Origin: Streptomyces sp. Ag109_O5-1
Lineage (GTDB): Bacteria > Actinomycetota > Actinomycetes > Streptomycetales > Streptomycetaceae
Length of the DNA: 64,000 bases
Assembly (NCBI RefSeq): GCF_003814875.1
Contig: NZ_RKQF01000001.1
Location: 806,001-870,000 of the forward strand
Direction of reading: 5' to 3'
Shown here: positions 9,090 to 17,974 of the stretch, piece after piece
How the letters are laid out: every line of letters starts with the position of its first letter
Position numbering within the stretch: the first letter of the stretch is position 1
The notes under the pieces: generated by a model
Told to the model about the DNA's origin: nothing
What the model saw: only the letters and a program-made list of their open reading frames with translations
The model's database searches: none
Program-made: the position numbers and the translations under genes

Positions 9090-9117
9090 GGTGACGGTCC
9101 GTATTTACCCCGTCACC
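9090..9117. promoter_or_regulatory. Inverted repeat upstream of the encapsulin gene
   Basis: GGTGACGG (9090-9097) and CCGTCACC (9110-9117) form a perfect 8-bp inverted repeat separated by 12 bases, about 26 bases upstream of the encapsulin ATG. It could be an operator or a 5' UTR hairpin. The intervening TATTTA is the most AT-rich point of the 273-bp gap. The rest of the 8870-9142 gap shows no coding signal. Confidence 0.4.
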
Positions 9118-9142
9118 CGTGCGACACGAGAGAAGGAAAGCG

Positions 9143-10558
9143 ATGTCGGTCGAGACCGGTACGGCGCCCGCGGCGGGCGCCGAGGAGCGGGAGCAGCAGA
9201 GCCTCGGTACCGCCGCGGCACGGAACCTGACGACGACGACCAAGTCCGAACCCCAGATGCAGGAGATCAGCTCACGGTGGCTGACCCGCACGCTGCCGTG
9301 GGTGAACGTGCCGGGCGGCACGTATCGCGTCAACCGCCGGCTGTCGTATCTGGTCGGCGACGGCCGGGTGACCTTCGTGCGGACCGGGGCGCAGGTCAGC
9401 GTGGTCCCCGCCGAGCTGGGTGAACTGCCGCTGCTGCGCGGCTTCGAGGACGGCACCGCCCTGCAGGCGCTGGCGGCGCGGTTCGAGCAGCGGGACTACG
9501 CGCCGGGGCAGGTGATCGTCTCGGCCGGGCGTCCGGCCGACCATGTGTATCTGATCGCGCACGGCAAGGTGGAGCAGATCGGCGAGGGCCCGTACGGCGA
9601 CGAGGCGGTCGTCGGGCTGCTCGCGGACGGTGACACGTTCGGCGGTCAGGTGCTCGCCGGTCTCGACGGCGCCTGGGACTTCACGGCGCGTGCGGCGACG
9701 GCCACCACCGTGCTGGCACTGCCGCACACGGCGTACCAGGAGGTGGCGGACCGGCACGCCGACCTGCGGGCGCATGTGGAACTGGCCGGGCTGGACGGGC
9801 ACCGCGGGACGAACGCCTTCGGCGAGGCCGAGATCGAGCTCAGCGCGGGCCATGTCGGCGAGCCGGACATCCCGCACACCTTCGTGGACTACGAAATCGA
9901 TCCACGCGAGTACGAACTGAGCGTCGCCCAGACCGTGTTGCGGGTCCACTCCCGGGTCGCCGATCTCTACAACAAGCCGATGAACCAGACCGAGCAGCAA
10001 CTCAGGCTCACTGTACAGGCGTTGCGGGAACGTCAGGAGCACGAGCTGGTCAACAACCGGGACTTCGGGCTGCTCCACAACGCCGACTACGACCAGCGGA
10101 TCTCCACTCACGCGGGCCCGCCGACCCCGGACGACCTGGACGAACTCCTCAGCATGCGGCGGGACACCACGCATCTGTTCGCCCATCCCCGGGCGATCGC
10201 CGCGTTCGGCCGGGAGTGCAACAAACGGGGGCTGTACTTCGGCAGTATCGACGTCAACGGTCACCATCTCCCCGCCTGGCGCGGGGTCCCCCTGCTCCCC
10301 TGCGGCAAGATCCCGGTCAGCGAGGCCCGCACCTCCTCGATCATCGCGATGCGGGCCGGCGAGGAGAACCAGGGCGTGGTCGGCCTCTTCCAGACGGGCC
10401 TGCCGGACGAGGTGGAGCCGGGCCTGAACGTCCGCTTCATGGGGATCAACGAGCAGGCGGTCATCTCCTACCTGGTCAGCACCTACTACTCGGCCGCCGT
10501 CCTGGTTCCCGACGCCCTCGGCATCCTGGAGAACGTGGAGGTGTCCCGCCGGGACTAG
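9143..10558 (+). CDS. Family 2B encapsulin nanocompartment shell protein (EshA-like)
   Basis: 471-aa HK97-fold shell protein of the family 2B encapsulins, the group that includes Streptomyces EshA. The ATG at 9143 follows AGAAGGAAA. An N-terminal arm (about 1-95) is followed by a cyclic-nucleotide-binding-like domain (about 100-205) and the shell region (about 240-471, including NFD-type segments such as [14 protein letters not shown] and the C-terminal [14 protein letters not shown]). The phosphate-binding cassette of the nucleotide domain is altered: FGGQVL in place of FGExA, and no canonical PRxA. Binding of cAMP is therefore doubtful. No terpene cyclase, desulfurase, polyprenyl transferase or xylulose kinase lies beside it. 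Confidence 0.93.
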   Translation: MSVETGTAPAAGAEEREQQSLGTAAARNLTTTTKSEPQMQEISSRWLTRTLPWVNVPGGTYRVNRRLSYLVGDGRVTFVRTGAQVSVVPAELGELPLLRGFEDGTALQALAARFEQRDYAPGQVIVSAGRPADHVYLIAHGKVEQIGEGPYGDEAVVGLLADGDTFGGQVLAGLDGAWDFTARAATATTVLALPHTAYQEVADRHADLRAHVELAGLDGHRGTNAFGEAEIELSAGHVGEPDIPHTFVDYEIDPREYELSVAQTVLRVHSRVADLYNKPMNQTEQQLRLTVQALRERQEHELVNNRDFGLLHNADYDQRISTHAGPPTPDDLDELLSMRRDTTHLFAHPRAIAAFGRECNKRGLYFGSIDVNGHHLPAWRGVPLLPCGKIPVSEARTSSIIAMRAGEENQGVVGLFQTGLPDEVEPGLNVRFMGINEQAVISYLVSTYYSAAVLVPDALGILENVEVSRRD

Positions 10559-10564
10559 GGGCTG

Positions 10565-11113
10565 TCACCGGCCCAGCAGTTCGGTCACGGTCGTCACCCG
10601 GATCAGGGGGCGGTACAGGTCCAGCAGTTGGAGTGCCTTCGTGTGGGAGTCGTCGTCGGCGCCCGCGCAGGCGTCGGCGACGACCAGGACCTCGATTCCG
10701 GCGTCGGCCGCCGGCAGTGCGGTGGACAGGACGCAGCAGTCGGTGCTGACGCCGGTCAGGACCAGGCGGCCGTGCGGGGCGGTGCGGGCGGCGAGTTCGG
10801 GGGTCCACTTGCCGAACGTCGGGGCGTCCAGGACGACTTCGGCCCGGTCGGCGAACTCGTCGGTGAGCCGCCAGAGTCCGGCGTCCGGGGGCTGGAGCGC
10901 GAAGGGCCACCGGTCGTAGTAGGCCTGCCACGCTCCGGCGGGATGGGCCGGGGCGACGAAGCGGGTGAAGACCGTGCGGTGCGCGAAGGCCGGGAGCAGC
11001 CGTCGTACGCCTGCCGCCGCCTCGGGGTAGCGCGGGGCCGCCCAGGGGCCGGCGGGGTCGGCGAAGACGTGCTGCATGTCGATGACGGCCAGGAGGCCGG
11101 GCGGGGTGGTCAT
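10565..11113 (-). CDS. Isochorismatase-fold cysteine hydrolase
   Basis: 182-aa hydrolase of the isochorismatase/nicotinamidase superfamily. The catalytic triad is visible as Asp12 (VIDMQ), Lys102 (FGKW) and the cysteine of GVSTDCC (Cys127). The start overlaps the end of the NCS1 permease gene (ATGA), so the two are coupled. With a nucleobase-type permease, the substrate may be an amide or ureide derived from a pyrimidine or hydantoin, which is inference. It converges on the encapsulin gene with only 6 bp between the stops. Confidence 0.9.
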   Translation of the reverse strand: MTTPPGLLAVIDMQHVFADPAGPWAAPRYPEAAAGVRRLLPAFAHRTVFTRFVAPAHPAGAWQAYYDRWPFALQPPDAGLWRLTDEFADRAEVVLDAPTFGKWTPELAARTAPHGRLVLTGVSTDCCVLSTALPAADAGIEVLVVADACAGADDDSHTKALQLLDLYRPLIRVTTVTELLGR

Positions 11114-12585
11114 GCGGTCGTCGCCGGGGCGCTCGGGATCTCGGTTTCCTGGGTGTGGACCCGGCCGCGGGCCAGGACCAGGGTGCCGAGGAAGCCGAGC
11201 GCCAGGGCGGCCAGGACGCCGAGGTTGGCGTACGCCCAGGCGCCGGACTTGCCGCCGAGGCCGAGCGGGCCGAGGAGATAGCCCTGCCAGGTGAGCCAGC
11301 TCGCGGCGGTGTTGGTGACCAGGCCCCAGCCGAGGGCGGTGGCGGCGAGGGTGAGGAGCAGGGGCAGCGGCGGTACGTCGCCGTAGCGGCCGGCGGTGCG
11401 GTAGAGGCCGGCGTCGTCGTAGTCGCGGCGGCGCAGCGCAAGGTCGGCGAGCATGATGCCGCACCAGGCGGCGATGGGGACGCCGAGCGTGGTGAGGAAG
11501 CCCATGAACTGGCCGAGGAAGTCGTCGGCGAAGAAGACGATGTAGATCGAACCCGCGATCATCAGGACGCCGTCCACCAGGGCGGCGAGGTAGCGGGGCA
11601 CGGGCAGACCCGCGGAGAGCAGGGCGAGGCCCGAGGAGTAGATGTCCAGGACCGCGCCGCCGACCAGGCCGAGGACGGCGACCACGGCGAAGGGGACCAG
11701 GAACCAGGTGGGGAGGATGGTCGTCAGCGCGCCGATGGGGTCCGCCGCGATCGCCTTGTCCAGGGGTGCGGAAGAGCCCGCGAGCAGGAGGCCGAAGACC
11801 AGCAGGAGCAGCGGGGCGGCCGAGCCGCCGAGGGTGGTCCAGCCGATCACGCCCCGGCTGGAGGACGTGCGGGGCAGGTAGCGGGAGTAGTCGGCGGCCG
11901 CGTTGACCCAGCCGAGGCCGAAGCCGGTCATCATGAAGACCAGCGCGCCGATGAACTCCTGGGCGGAGCCGGACGGGATCGCGCTCACCGTGGCCCAGTG
12001 GATGTGGTCGGCGACCAGCACGACGTAGACGACCGTGAGGACGCCGGTCACCACCGTGATCACCGTCTGCAGCCGCATGATCAGGTCGAAGCCCGTCACA
12101 CCGCCGGCCACGGTCAGGGCGCAGACCACGACCAGGGCGACCACCTTGGTCTCGGTGCCGCCGCCCCAGCCGAGCCGGGTGAAGACGGTCGCGGTGGCCA
12201 TCGTCGCGAGGGCGATGAGGACGGTCTCCCAGCCGACGGTGAGGACCCAGGAGACGACCGACGGCAGCCGGTTGCCCCGCACGCCGTACGCGGCGCGGCT
12301 GAGCACCATCGTGGGTGCCGAGCCGCGCTTCCCGGCGACCGCGATGAAGCCGCAGAGGAGGAACGAGGCGATGATGCCGACGACTCCGGCGGCGAGGGCC
12401 TGCCAGAAGGAGATTCCGAAGCCGAGCGCGAAGGCGCCGTAGCTCAGGCCCAGCACCGAGACGTTCGCGCCGAACCAGGGCCAGAACAGGGTGCGCGGGG
12501 TGCCCTTGCGCTCGGCGTCGCCGATCACGTCGAGCCCGTGCGTCTCGACCTGGAGCTGTCTGCCGGGTTCCCGTGTGTCCGCCAT
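11110..12585 (-). CDS. NCS1 family nucleobase/cytosine permease
   Basis: 491-aa membrane transporter of the nucleobase:cation symporter-1 family with about 12 hydrophobic segments. Family signatures include an N-terminal FWPWFGANVSVLGLSYGAF and an AADYSRYLP motif in the middle. It is the first gene of a two-gene operon with the cysteine hydrolase. It probably imports a nucleobase, hydantoin or related compound for that enzyme. The exact substrate is not readable. Confidence 0.92.
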   Translation of the reverse strand: MADTREPGRQLQVETHGLDVIGDAERKGTPRTLFWPWFGANVSVLGLSYGAFALGFGISFWQALAAGVVGIIASFLLCGFIAVAGKRGSAPTMVLSRAAYGVRGNRLPSVVSWVLTVGWETVLIALATMATATVFTRLGWGGGTETKVVALVVVCALTVAGGVTGFDLIMRLQTVITVVTGVLTVVYVVLVADHIHWATVSAIPSGSAQEFIGALVFMMTGFGLGWVNAAADYSRYLPRTSSSRGVIGWTTLGGSAAPLLLLVFGLLLAGSSAPLDKAIAADPIGALTTILPTWFLVPFAVVAVLGLVGGAVLDIYSSGLALLSAGLPVPRYLAALVDGVLMIAGSIYIVFFADDFLGQFMGFLTTLGVPIAAWCGIMLADLALRRRDYDDAGLYRTAGRYGDVPPLPLLLTLAATALGWGLVTNTAASWLTWQGYLLGPLGLGGKSGAWAYANLGVLAALALGFLGTLVLARGRVHTQETEIPSAPATTA

Positions 12586-12698
12586 CGTCGACCCATCTGT
12601 CCAGGTGTGTTGGCTGGAGGCTAGGTCGGCACGTGTCGGGGGTCAAGGCGAATTGATCAGGCGGGAGCCGGGCGGCGCCCCGGTCGGCCCAACAGGAT

Positions 12699-12732
12699 TT
12701 GACACCGCTGTCACCCCCCTCCAATCTATGAT
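12699..12732 (+). promoter_or_regulatory. Candidate promoter of the ATPase/SCO5389 operon
   Basis: A consensus-like TTGACA lies at 12699-12704. TATGAT at 12727-12732 would give a long 22-bp spacer; AATCTA at 12723-12728 would give 18 bp. Either -10 would abut the Zur-like palindrome, so a repressor there would block it. This is a weak call by eye. Confidence 0.35.
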
Positions 12733-12752
12733 CATGAAATCCATTTTCAAAA
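12732..12752. promoter_or_regulatory. Putative Zur box
   Basis: The core TGAAATCCATTTTCA (12735-12749) is an inverted repeat (TGAAA-N5-TTTCA). With flanks it matches the Streptomyces Zur-box pattern TCATGAAAATCATTTTCA, followed by two free positions and A, at all but two positions. It sits 17 bp upstream of the ATPase ATG, between the candidate promoter and the AAGGAGG ribosome site. Repression by zinc-loaded Zur is inferred. Confidence 0.7.
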
Positions 12753-12768
12753 GGAGGGACGGCTGACG

Positions 12769-13728
12769 ATGCGTGTGGCTTTCGTCGGCAAGGGCGGCAG
12801 CGGCAAGACGACCCTGTCGGCCCTCTTCGCCCGCCGCCTGGCACGCTCCGGCGCGCCGGTCGTAGCGATCGACGGCGACATCAACCAGCACCTGGCCCAC
12901 GCCCTCGGCCTCGCCGAGGACGAACTGTTCACCGCGCCCGCGCTGAGCTCGCGGACCGGTGAGATCAAGGACTACCTGCGCGGCACGAACCCCCGGATCG
13001 CGTCCCGGGCGGCCATGGTCAAGACGACCCCGCCGGGGCGCGGCTCACGGCTGCTGCGCCTGCTCGGGGACGACGAGGTGCACTCCCCCCACGTCCAGGA
13101 GGTCGGCGGGGTGCCCACGATGGTCACCGGGGCGTTCGCGGAGAGCGACCTCGGGGTGGCCTGTTACCACTCCAAGCTCGGCGCGGTGGAGCTCTACCTC
13201 AACCATCTGGTGGACGGCCCCGGCGAGTACGTCGTCGTCGACATGACGGCGGGCGCCGACGCCTTCGCCTCCGGTCTGTTCACCCGCTTCGACATGACGT
13301 TCCTGGTGGTCGAGCCGACCCGCAAGAGCCTGTCCGTGTACCGCCAGTACCGGGACCACGCGGCCGAGTTCGGGATCCCGGTCGCCGTGGTCGGCAACAA
13401 GGTCACCGGCGCGGACGACCTCGCCTTCCTGCGTGAGCGGGTGGGCGAGGACCTGCTGACGCACTGTGAGCTGTCGGCGTACGTCCGCGCCCAGGAACAG
13501 GGCCGGGGCGACGGCGAGCTGGAGGCGCACAACTCCCGGGCCCTGGACCGGCTGCGGACGGCCGTGGACGCACGGGGCAAGGACTGGGACGCCTTCCAGC
13601 GGCATGCCGTGGAGTTCCATCTCCGCAACGCCACCGCCTGGGCCGACGCGGCCACGGGCCAGGACCTGGCCGCCCAGGTCGACCCGGACTTCCGGCACGG
13701 GCCGGCGGCCCTGGCCGCCTTCGCCTGA
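12769..13728 (+). CDS. CooC/ParA-like P-loop ATPase
   Basis: 319-aa MinD/CooC-type NTPase. The deviant Walker A GKGGSGKTT is at residues 7-15, a VVVDMTAG Walker B-like segment near 160, and PTRKSLSVYRQY further on. CooC-type proteins insert or handle metals in enzyme maturation, while ParA types move cargo. The N-terminal MRVAFVGKGGSGKTT favours the CooC side. A strong AAAGGAGG site precedes it, and a Zur-like box lies upstream. The SCO5389-family gene follows after 62 bp, probably in the same operon. Confidence 0.88.
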   Translation: MRVAFVGKGGSGKTTLSALFARRLARSGAPVVAIDGDINQHLAHALGLAEDELFTAPALSSRTGEIKDYLRGTNPRIASRAAMVKTTPPGRGSRLLRLLGDDEVHSPHVQEVGGVPTMVTGAFAESDLGVACYHSKLGAVELYLNHLVDGPGEYVVVDMTAGADAFASGLFTRFDMTFLVVEPTRKSLSVYRQYRDHAAEFGIPVAVVGNKVTGADDLAFLRERVGEDLLTHCELSAYVRAQEQGRGDGELEAHNSRALDRLRTAVDARGKDWDAFQRHAVEFHLRNATAWADAATGQDLAAQVDPDFRHGPAALAAFA

Positions 13729-13790
13729 GATCCCGATCTCCTCTCATACGAATCACACAACCCCCTGCCAACAGAACAGGACACCCAGAC

Positions 13791-14183
13791 ATGTCGCTCG
13801 ACGTCTCCCCGCAGCTGCTCGCCGAAGCCGAGAACGGCGCGGTGCGGGAGGAGGACTTCGTGGAAACCGTCCGCACCTCACTGCCGTACGCGTACGACCT
13901 CATCGCCCGGCTGGCAGTCGAACTGCGGGACGGCAACGCCGAGTTCGCCGACAACCAGACCCCGCCGGCGTCGGAGAGGGAGCGCGGGCAGCTGCTGCGG
14001 GCGCTGTCCTCCGACGCGATCCGCAGCAGCCTGGAGCGGCACTTCGGGATCGCCCTCGCGTTCCAGAACTGCCACCGGGTCGCGGTGTTCCCGCCCGAGG
14101 CCCGGGGCGGGGAGACGCACACCCGCTTCACCTCGGCGCGCTCGCAGATCCTCAACCAGTCGCCGGAGTTCCGTGACTGCTGA
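13791..14183 (+). CDS. SCO5389 family protein
   Basis: 130-aa protein that I recognise as the SCO5389 family of Streptomyces, whose function is unknown. Conserved-looking stretches are SLDVSPQLL at the start, EFADNQTPP, LRALSSDAIR, LAFQNCHRVAVFP and the final LNQSPEFRDC. It contains two cysteines (NCHR and the last residue) that could bind a metal. Its position behind a Zur-like box suggests a paralogue used when zinc is scarce. That is inference, and the family name is from memory. Confidence 0.75.
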   Translation: MSLDVSPQLLAEAENGAVREEDFVETVRTSLPYAYDLIARLAVELRDGNAEFADNQTPPASERERGQLLRALSSDAIRSSLERHFGIALAFQNCHRVAVFPPEARGGETHTRFTSARSQILNQSPEFRDC

Positions 14184-14194
14184 GCCCAACGCCC

Positions 14195-14225
14195 GGCAGG
14201 AGGGCGCGTCCGGCGGCCTCCTGCC
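14195..14225. terminator. Bidirectional hairpin between convergent genes
   Basis: GGCAGGAGG (14195-14203) pairs perfectly with CCTCCTGCC (14217-14225) around a 13-base loop. It lies between the end of the SCO5389-family gene and the end of the threonine dehydratase gene on the other strand, so it may terminate both. There is no U tract, as is usual in Streptomyces. Confidence 0.55.
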
Positions 14226-14242
14226 ACCTTCACCTCGGCCCG

Positions 14243-15211
14243 TCAGCCGGCGACGATCTCGGCGAACCGCTCCGCGCCCACGTTGCCGCCGGACAGGATG
14301 ACCCCGATCCGGCGCGGCAGCGGCGTCACACGGTGAGCGAGCAGTGCGGCCAGTCCGCTGGCGCCGCTCGGCTCCACGACGGTCTTCATCCGCTCGAAGG
14401 CGAACCGCATGGCGTCCCGGATCTGGTCGTCGGTGACCAGCGAGATGTCGTCCACCAGGCGCCGGTTGACGGAGAAGGTGAGCTCGCCGGGGATGTCGGC
14501 CGCCTGACCGTCGGCGATGGTGCGGGGCACCTCGATGGACACCCGGCGGCCCGCCGCCAGGGACCGCCTGGTGTCGTCCCCGGCCTCCGGCTCGACCCCG
14601 ACGACCCGGATCCCGGGCAGCAGCCCCTTCGCGGCCGTGGCGCTGCCCGCGATCAGACCGCCGCCCCCGACCGGCACCATCAGGGCATCCAACTCGCCGA
14701 CTTCCTCGATGAGTTCCAGGGCGGCCGTGCCCTGTCCCGCGATCACGTGCGGATGCTCGTACGGCGGAACGAGGGCGAGTCCGCGATCCGCCGCGAGGGC
14801 CTTGCCGATCGCCTCCCGATCGCCGGTGTAGCGGTCGTACGTCACGATCTCCGCGCCGTATCCGGCCGTCGCCTCCAGCTTGGAGCGCGGGGTGTCCTCG
14901 GGCATCAGGATCACTGCGGTGGTGCCCAGTTCGCGGGCGGCGAGCGCGACGGCCTGGGCGTGGTTGCCGGAGGAGTAGGCGGCGACACCCTTGGCCAACT
15001 GCTCGGCCGGCAGCCGGGACACGGCGTTGTAGGCACCCCGGAACTTGAAGGCGCCGATGCGCTGGAGGTTCTCGCACTTCAAGAAGACCTCGGCGCCCAC
15101 CAGTTCGTCCAGGGTGCGCGAGCGCAGCACGGGAGTGCGGTGGGCGACCCCCTTGATCCGCGCGGCCGCGTCGTGCACGTCCTGGAGGGTCACGGGCGGG
15201 GTGTCGGTCAT
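14243..15211 (-). CDS. Threonine ammonia-lyase / serine racemase-type PLP enzyme
   Basis: 322-aa fold-type II PLP enzyme. The PLP lysine is in AFKFRGAYN (Lys56), SSGNHAQ lies at about 81-87, and the phosphate-binding glycine loop is PVGGGGLIAG. The C-terminal ACT regulatory domain of biosynthetic IlvA is absent. The short form fits catabolic threonine dehydratase, serine racemase or hydroxyaspartate ammonia-lyase, and sequence alone does not separate these. It is a single gene. Confidence 0.9.
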   Translation of the reverse strand: MTDTPPVTLQDVHDAAARIKGVAHRTPVLRSRTLDELVGAEVFLKCENLQRIGAFKFRGAYNAVSRLPAEQLAKGVAAYSSGNHAQAVALAARELGTTAVILMPEDTPRSKLEATAGYGAEIVTYDRYTGDREAIGKALAADRGLALVPPYEHPHVIAGQGTAALELIEEVGELDALMVPVGGGGLIAGSATAAKGLLPGIRVVGVEPEAGDDTRRSLAAGRRVSIEVPRTIADGQAADIPGELTFSVNRRLVDDISLVTDDQIRDAMRFAFERMKTVVEPSGASGLAALLAHRVTPLPRRIGVILSGGNVGAERFAEIVAG

Positions 15212-15400
15212 CTTCGTCCTCCGTTCTGGGCGCCGTCGGCGCCGGATGCGCGTGGATCACTACGGTGCGGCCCCGGCCGTTCACCGTCGACCGTCTGGAC
15301 TTATTGTCTACCACCTGGACTCAATGTCCAGATGCGGCCGCGGAGTCGATCGGACCCCCGGCGCCGGTTCCGCCGGAACCGCCCGAACCGCCGTGGCCGT

Positions 15401-16690
15401 TCAGCCGAGCTCGACCACCCTCGCCCACGCCGGCGGTGCGTCCGGTACGTAGTCGGGGTCGTTCTCGTGCCACGAGGTGCCCGAGTGCCGCCGGGGGAAC
15501 AGTCCCACCACCGTCCGGCAGGACGGCTGCGTCCCGGGCCAGGGTGTCTGGCCGTCGGTCAGGACCACCACGACGTCCGGTGCCGGGCTCGCCCGCAGCG
15601 CCCGGGCGAAGCCCGCCCGCAGATCCGTACCGCCGCCGCCCATCAGCGCGATGCCCTCCGCGCGGCACAGCGGCTGCACGGTCCGGGCGGCCGCGTCGCA
15701 GGACAGCACGCTGACCAGGTCCCGGCGGCCGCCGACGGCTCGGGCGATGGCGGCCACCTCCAGCAGGGCCGTGCCCAGTTCGGCGTCGCTGACCGAGCCG
15801 GAGGTGTCGATGACGACGGAGACCCGGGGCGGGCGGCGGCGCAGGCTCGGCAGGACCACCCCGGGCAGGCCGGCCGAGCGGCGCGACGGACGGCCGTAGG
15901 TGTAGTCGTCGCCGGCGCCCGCGGCCGAGGCCGCCGAGCGGACCGCCGCGCCCAGCAGCTCCCGCCACGGCTGGGGCGGATGGAAGGCCTCCTCCGCCCA
16001 GCGCCGCCAGCCCGCCGGGGAGTCGCCCGGCCGGCCGGTGATGGCCTGCGCCACCCGGAACCGGACGCCGTCCCGCTCCTGATCGCTGAGGCCGTGGGCG
16101 CCGTCCGGGCCCAGGTCCCACTCCCGGTCGCGGCCGTCGGCGCCGCTGCCGCAGTCGAGCCAGGTGAGGCTCTGCGTCAGCGGTCCGAGCCGGAACAGGC
16201 GCAGGTAGTCCTCCATCAGCTCGCCTTCGGGCAGTTGCAGCATGATCGGCCGGACGGCGCCTCGGGGCGTGACCAGCCCGTCGCCGTACACGTCGTCGTT
16301 GATCTCCAGGTCCGCCGCGATGTTCATGCGCAGCCGTTCTCCGGGGCCGGTCAGCCCGCGTTCCCTGGCGACCCGGTCGCTGCGCGCGTGGTGGTCGCGC
16401 AGCAGGTGCGACACCTCGTGGACCCACACCCCGGCCAAGTCCTCCTCCGGCATCAGGTCCACGAACGTGGGCGAGACGTAGCACCGCCAGTGCCGGTCGA
16501 CGGCCATGGTCGGCACCTGCCGGGACTCCACGACGTGCAGGGCGAACAGGGCCGTCGCGAGGTACGGCCGGGCCCGGGCGGCCTGCAGCCGGGCGGCGTA
16601 GAGCTTGTCGAGGTCCAGTGACCCGGTCGGTTCCGCGTTCCTGGTCCCGGTCGGTTCCGCGTTCGTCGACGCAGCCGTTTCCGCCTTCAT
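15401..16690 (-). CDS. Putative metallopeptidase with VWA-like domain (DUF2201 type)
   Basis: 429-aa protein with two parts. The N-terminal half has a zinc-peptidase motif HEVSH followed by LLRDHH and a second helix with ADLEINDD. The C-terminal half is VWA-like, with a MIDAS start DTSGSVSDAE. Its ATG overlaps the stop of the MoxR gene. MoxR ATPases and VWA proteins act together as chaperone-like pairs that remodel or insert metals into targets. The first residues contain a short duplicated NAEPTG repeat of no known meaning. Confidence 0.88.
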   Translation of the reverse strand: MKAETAASTNAEPTGTRNAEPTGSLDLDKLYAARLQAARARPYLATALFALHVVESRQVPTMAVDRHWRCYVSPTFVDLMPEEDLAGVWVHEVSHLLRDHHARSDRVARERGLTGPGERLRMNIAADLEINDDVYGDGLVTPRGAVRPIMLQLPEGELMEDYLRLFRLGPLTQSLTWLDCGSGADGRDREWDLGPDGAHGLSDQERDGVRFRVAQAITGRPGDSPAGWRRWAEEAFHPPQPWRELLGAAVRSAASAAGAGDDYTYGRPSRRSAGLPGVVLPSLRRRPPRVSVVIDTSGSVSDAELGTALLEVAAIARAVGGRRDLVSVLSCDAAARTVQPLCRAEGIALMGGGGTDLRAGFARALRASPAPDVVVVLTDGQTPWPGTQPSCRTVVGLFPRRHSGTSWHENDPDYVPDAPPAWARVVELG

Positions 16691-17904
16691 CGGCCTGCCT
16701 TCGCGGCGGCACGCTCCGCCGCCCGGTCGGCCCGGCGGGACACGGACACGACTCCGGCGAGGCGTTCCACGGCGGCCGGGACCTCCCAGTCGTCCCGGCG
16801 GAGCGAGGCCAGGGTGGTGGCCGGGACCACCACCAGGTCGGGGGCTCCGGTGTCCAGCGCCCGCACCAGCAGCGCCCAGGCCGCGTCCCAGCGGGACCGG
16901 TCCGGCCGTTCGCGGACCGCGGCGACCACACCGTCGAGCACGGCCTGGCGCAGATCGCCGCGCTCGGGCAGGTCGGCCGTGTCCGGGGCGGCGAGCAGTG
17001 TCTCGGGGTCCGGGAGTTCCATCAGGTCCACGCTCGCCAGCAGTTCGAGCCCCGGCCCGTCGCCGACCGTGCCGCGGACCAGTAGGGAGAGCACGTCCCT
17101 GGAGGAGCCGGCGGCGTGTGCGAAGGCGACCAGGCGCAGCGTCATGTCCCAGCTGCGGGGCGACGGCCAGGCGCCGCCGCGCCGCATCTCGCCGCTGGGC
17201 AGCCGGTGCACGAGGGCGGGGCGGGTGGCGAGCAGGCCGCACACCGCGCGGCGCGCGAAGTCCACGGCGGCGGGCAGCCGGTCCGGATCGAGCCGGGGCA
17301 GGGTGGCCCGGGGCCAGGTGCCGCCGAGGCCGCGCACGACGACCTCGTGGTCATGGGACCACTGGAGGTGCACGAAGCGGTTGGCCAGCGGCGGGCTCAG
17401 CTCCCAGCCGTCGGCCGCCGACCCGCGCGGGTTGGCGGCGGCCACGATCCGTACGCCGGGCGGCAGCCTGAGGGCACCCACGCGACGCTCCAGGACCAGC
17501 CGGAGGAGGGCGGCCTGCACGGCCGGTGGCGCGGTGGACAGTTCGTCGAGGAACAGCAGGCCCCGGCCGGCCTTCACCAGCCGCACCGCCCAGTCCGGCG
17601 GGGCCATCGGGACACCCTGGACGGCGGGGTCGTCCCCTACGACGGGCAGCCCGGAGAAGTCGGACGGCTCGTGCACGCTGGCGATCACCGTGGTCAGCGG
17701 CAGGTCGAGCGCCTCGGCCAGCCGGGTGAGCGCCGCGGTCTTGCCGATCCCGGGCTCGCCCCACAGCAGGACGGGCAGGTCGGCCGCGACGGAGAGGGTG
17801 AGCGCCTCCAGCTGGGTGTCGGGGCGGGGTTCGGTGGTGGAGTCGCCGAGCAGCGTCAACAGCTCGTCGGCGACATCGAGTTGGGCAGCGGTACGCAGGG
17901 GCAT
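16687..17904 (-). CDS. MoxR-type AAA+ ATPase
   Basis: 405-aa AAA+ ATPase with Walker A GEPGIGKTA, Walker B LLFLDEL and a sensor-like AAANPRGSAADGWELSP region. The ATG at 17904 follows an AAGGTGAT site. The same AAGGTGATT-type site precedes the next gene upstream (18126-19478), consistent with a shared expression plan. It is coupled to the metallopeptidase/VWA gene. The substrate of the pair is unknown. Confidence 0.92.
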   Translation of the reverse strand: MPLRTAAQLDVADELLTLLGDSTTEPRPDTQLEALTLSVAADLPVLLWGEPGIGKTAALTRLAEALDLPLTTVIASVHEPSDFSGLPVVGDDPAVQGVPMAPPDWAVRLVKAGRGLLFLDELSTAPPAVQAALLRLVLERRVGALRLPPGVRIVAAANPRGSAADGWELSPPLANRFVHLQWSHDHEVVVRGLGGTWPRATLPRLDPDRLPAAVDFARRAVCGLLATRPALVHRLPSGEMRRGGAWPSPRSWDMTLRLVAFAHAAGSSRDVLSLLVRGTVGDGPGLELLASVDLMELPDPETLLAAPDTADLPERGDLRQAVLDGVVAAVRERPDRSRWDAAWALLVRALDTGAPDLVVVPATTLASLRRDDWEVPAAVERLAGVVSVSRRADRAAERAAAKAGR

Positions 17905-17974
17905 GTCTGATCACCTTGGTGTGGGAGGGCAGGCGGGCGTCGGCACCGGGTGGCGGCCGCGAGGGGGGACATCA

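Noticed and set aside
14333..16621. Very long open frame (762 codons) on the plus strand
   Set aside because: It lies opposite the threonine dehydratase and metallopeptidase/VWA genes. It is Gly/Arg/Asp-rich with no family sequence, as expected for the complement of high-GC coding DNA.
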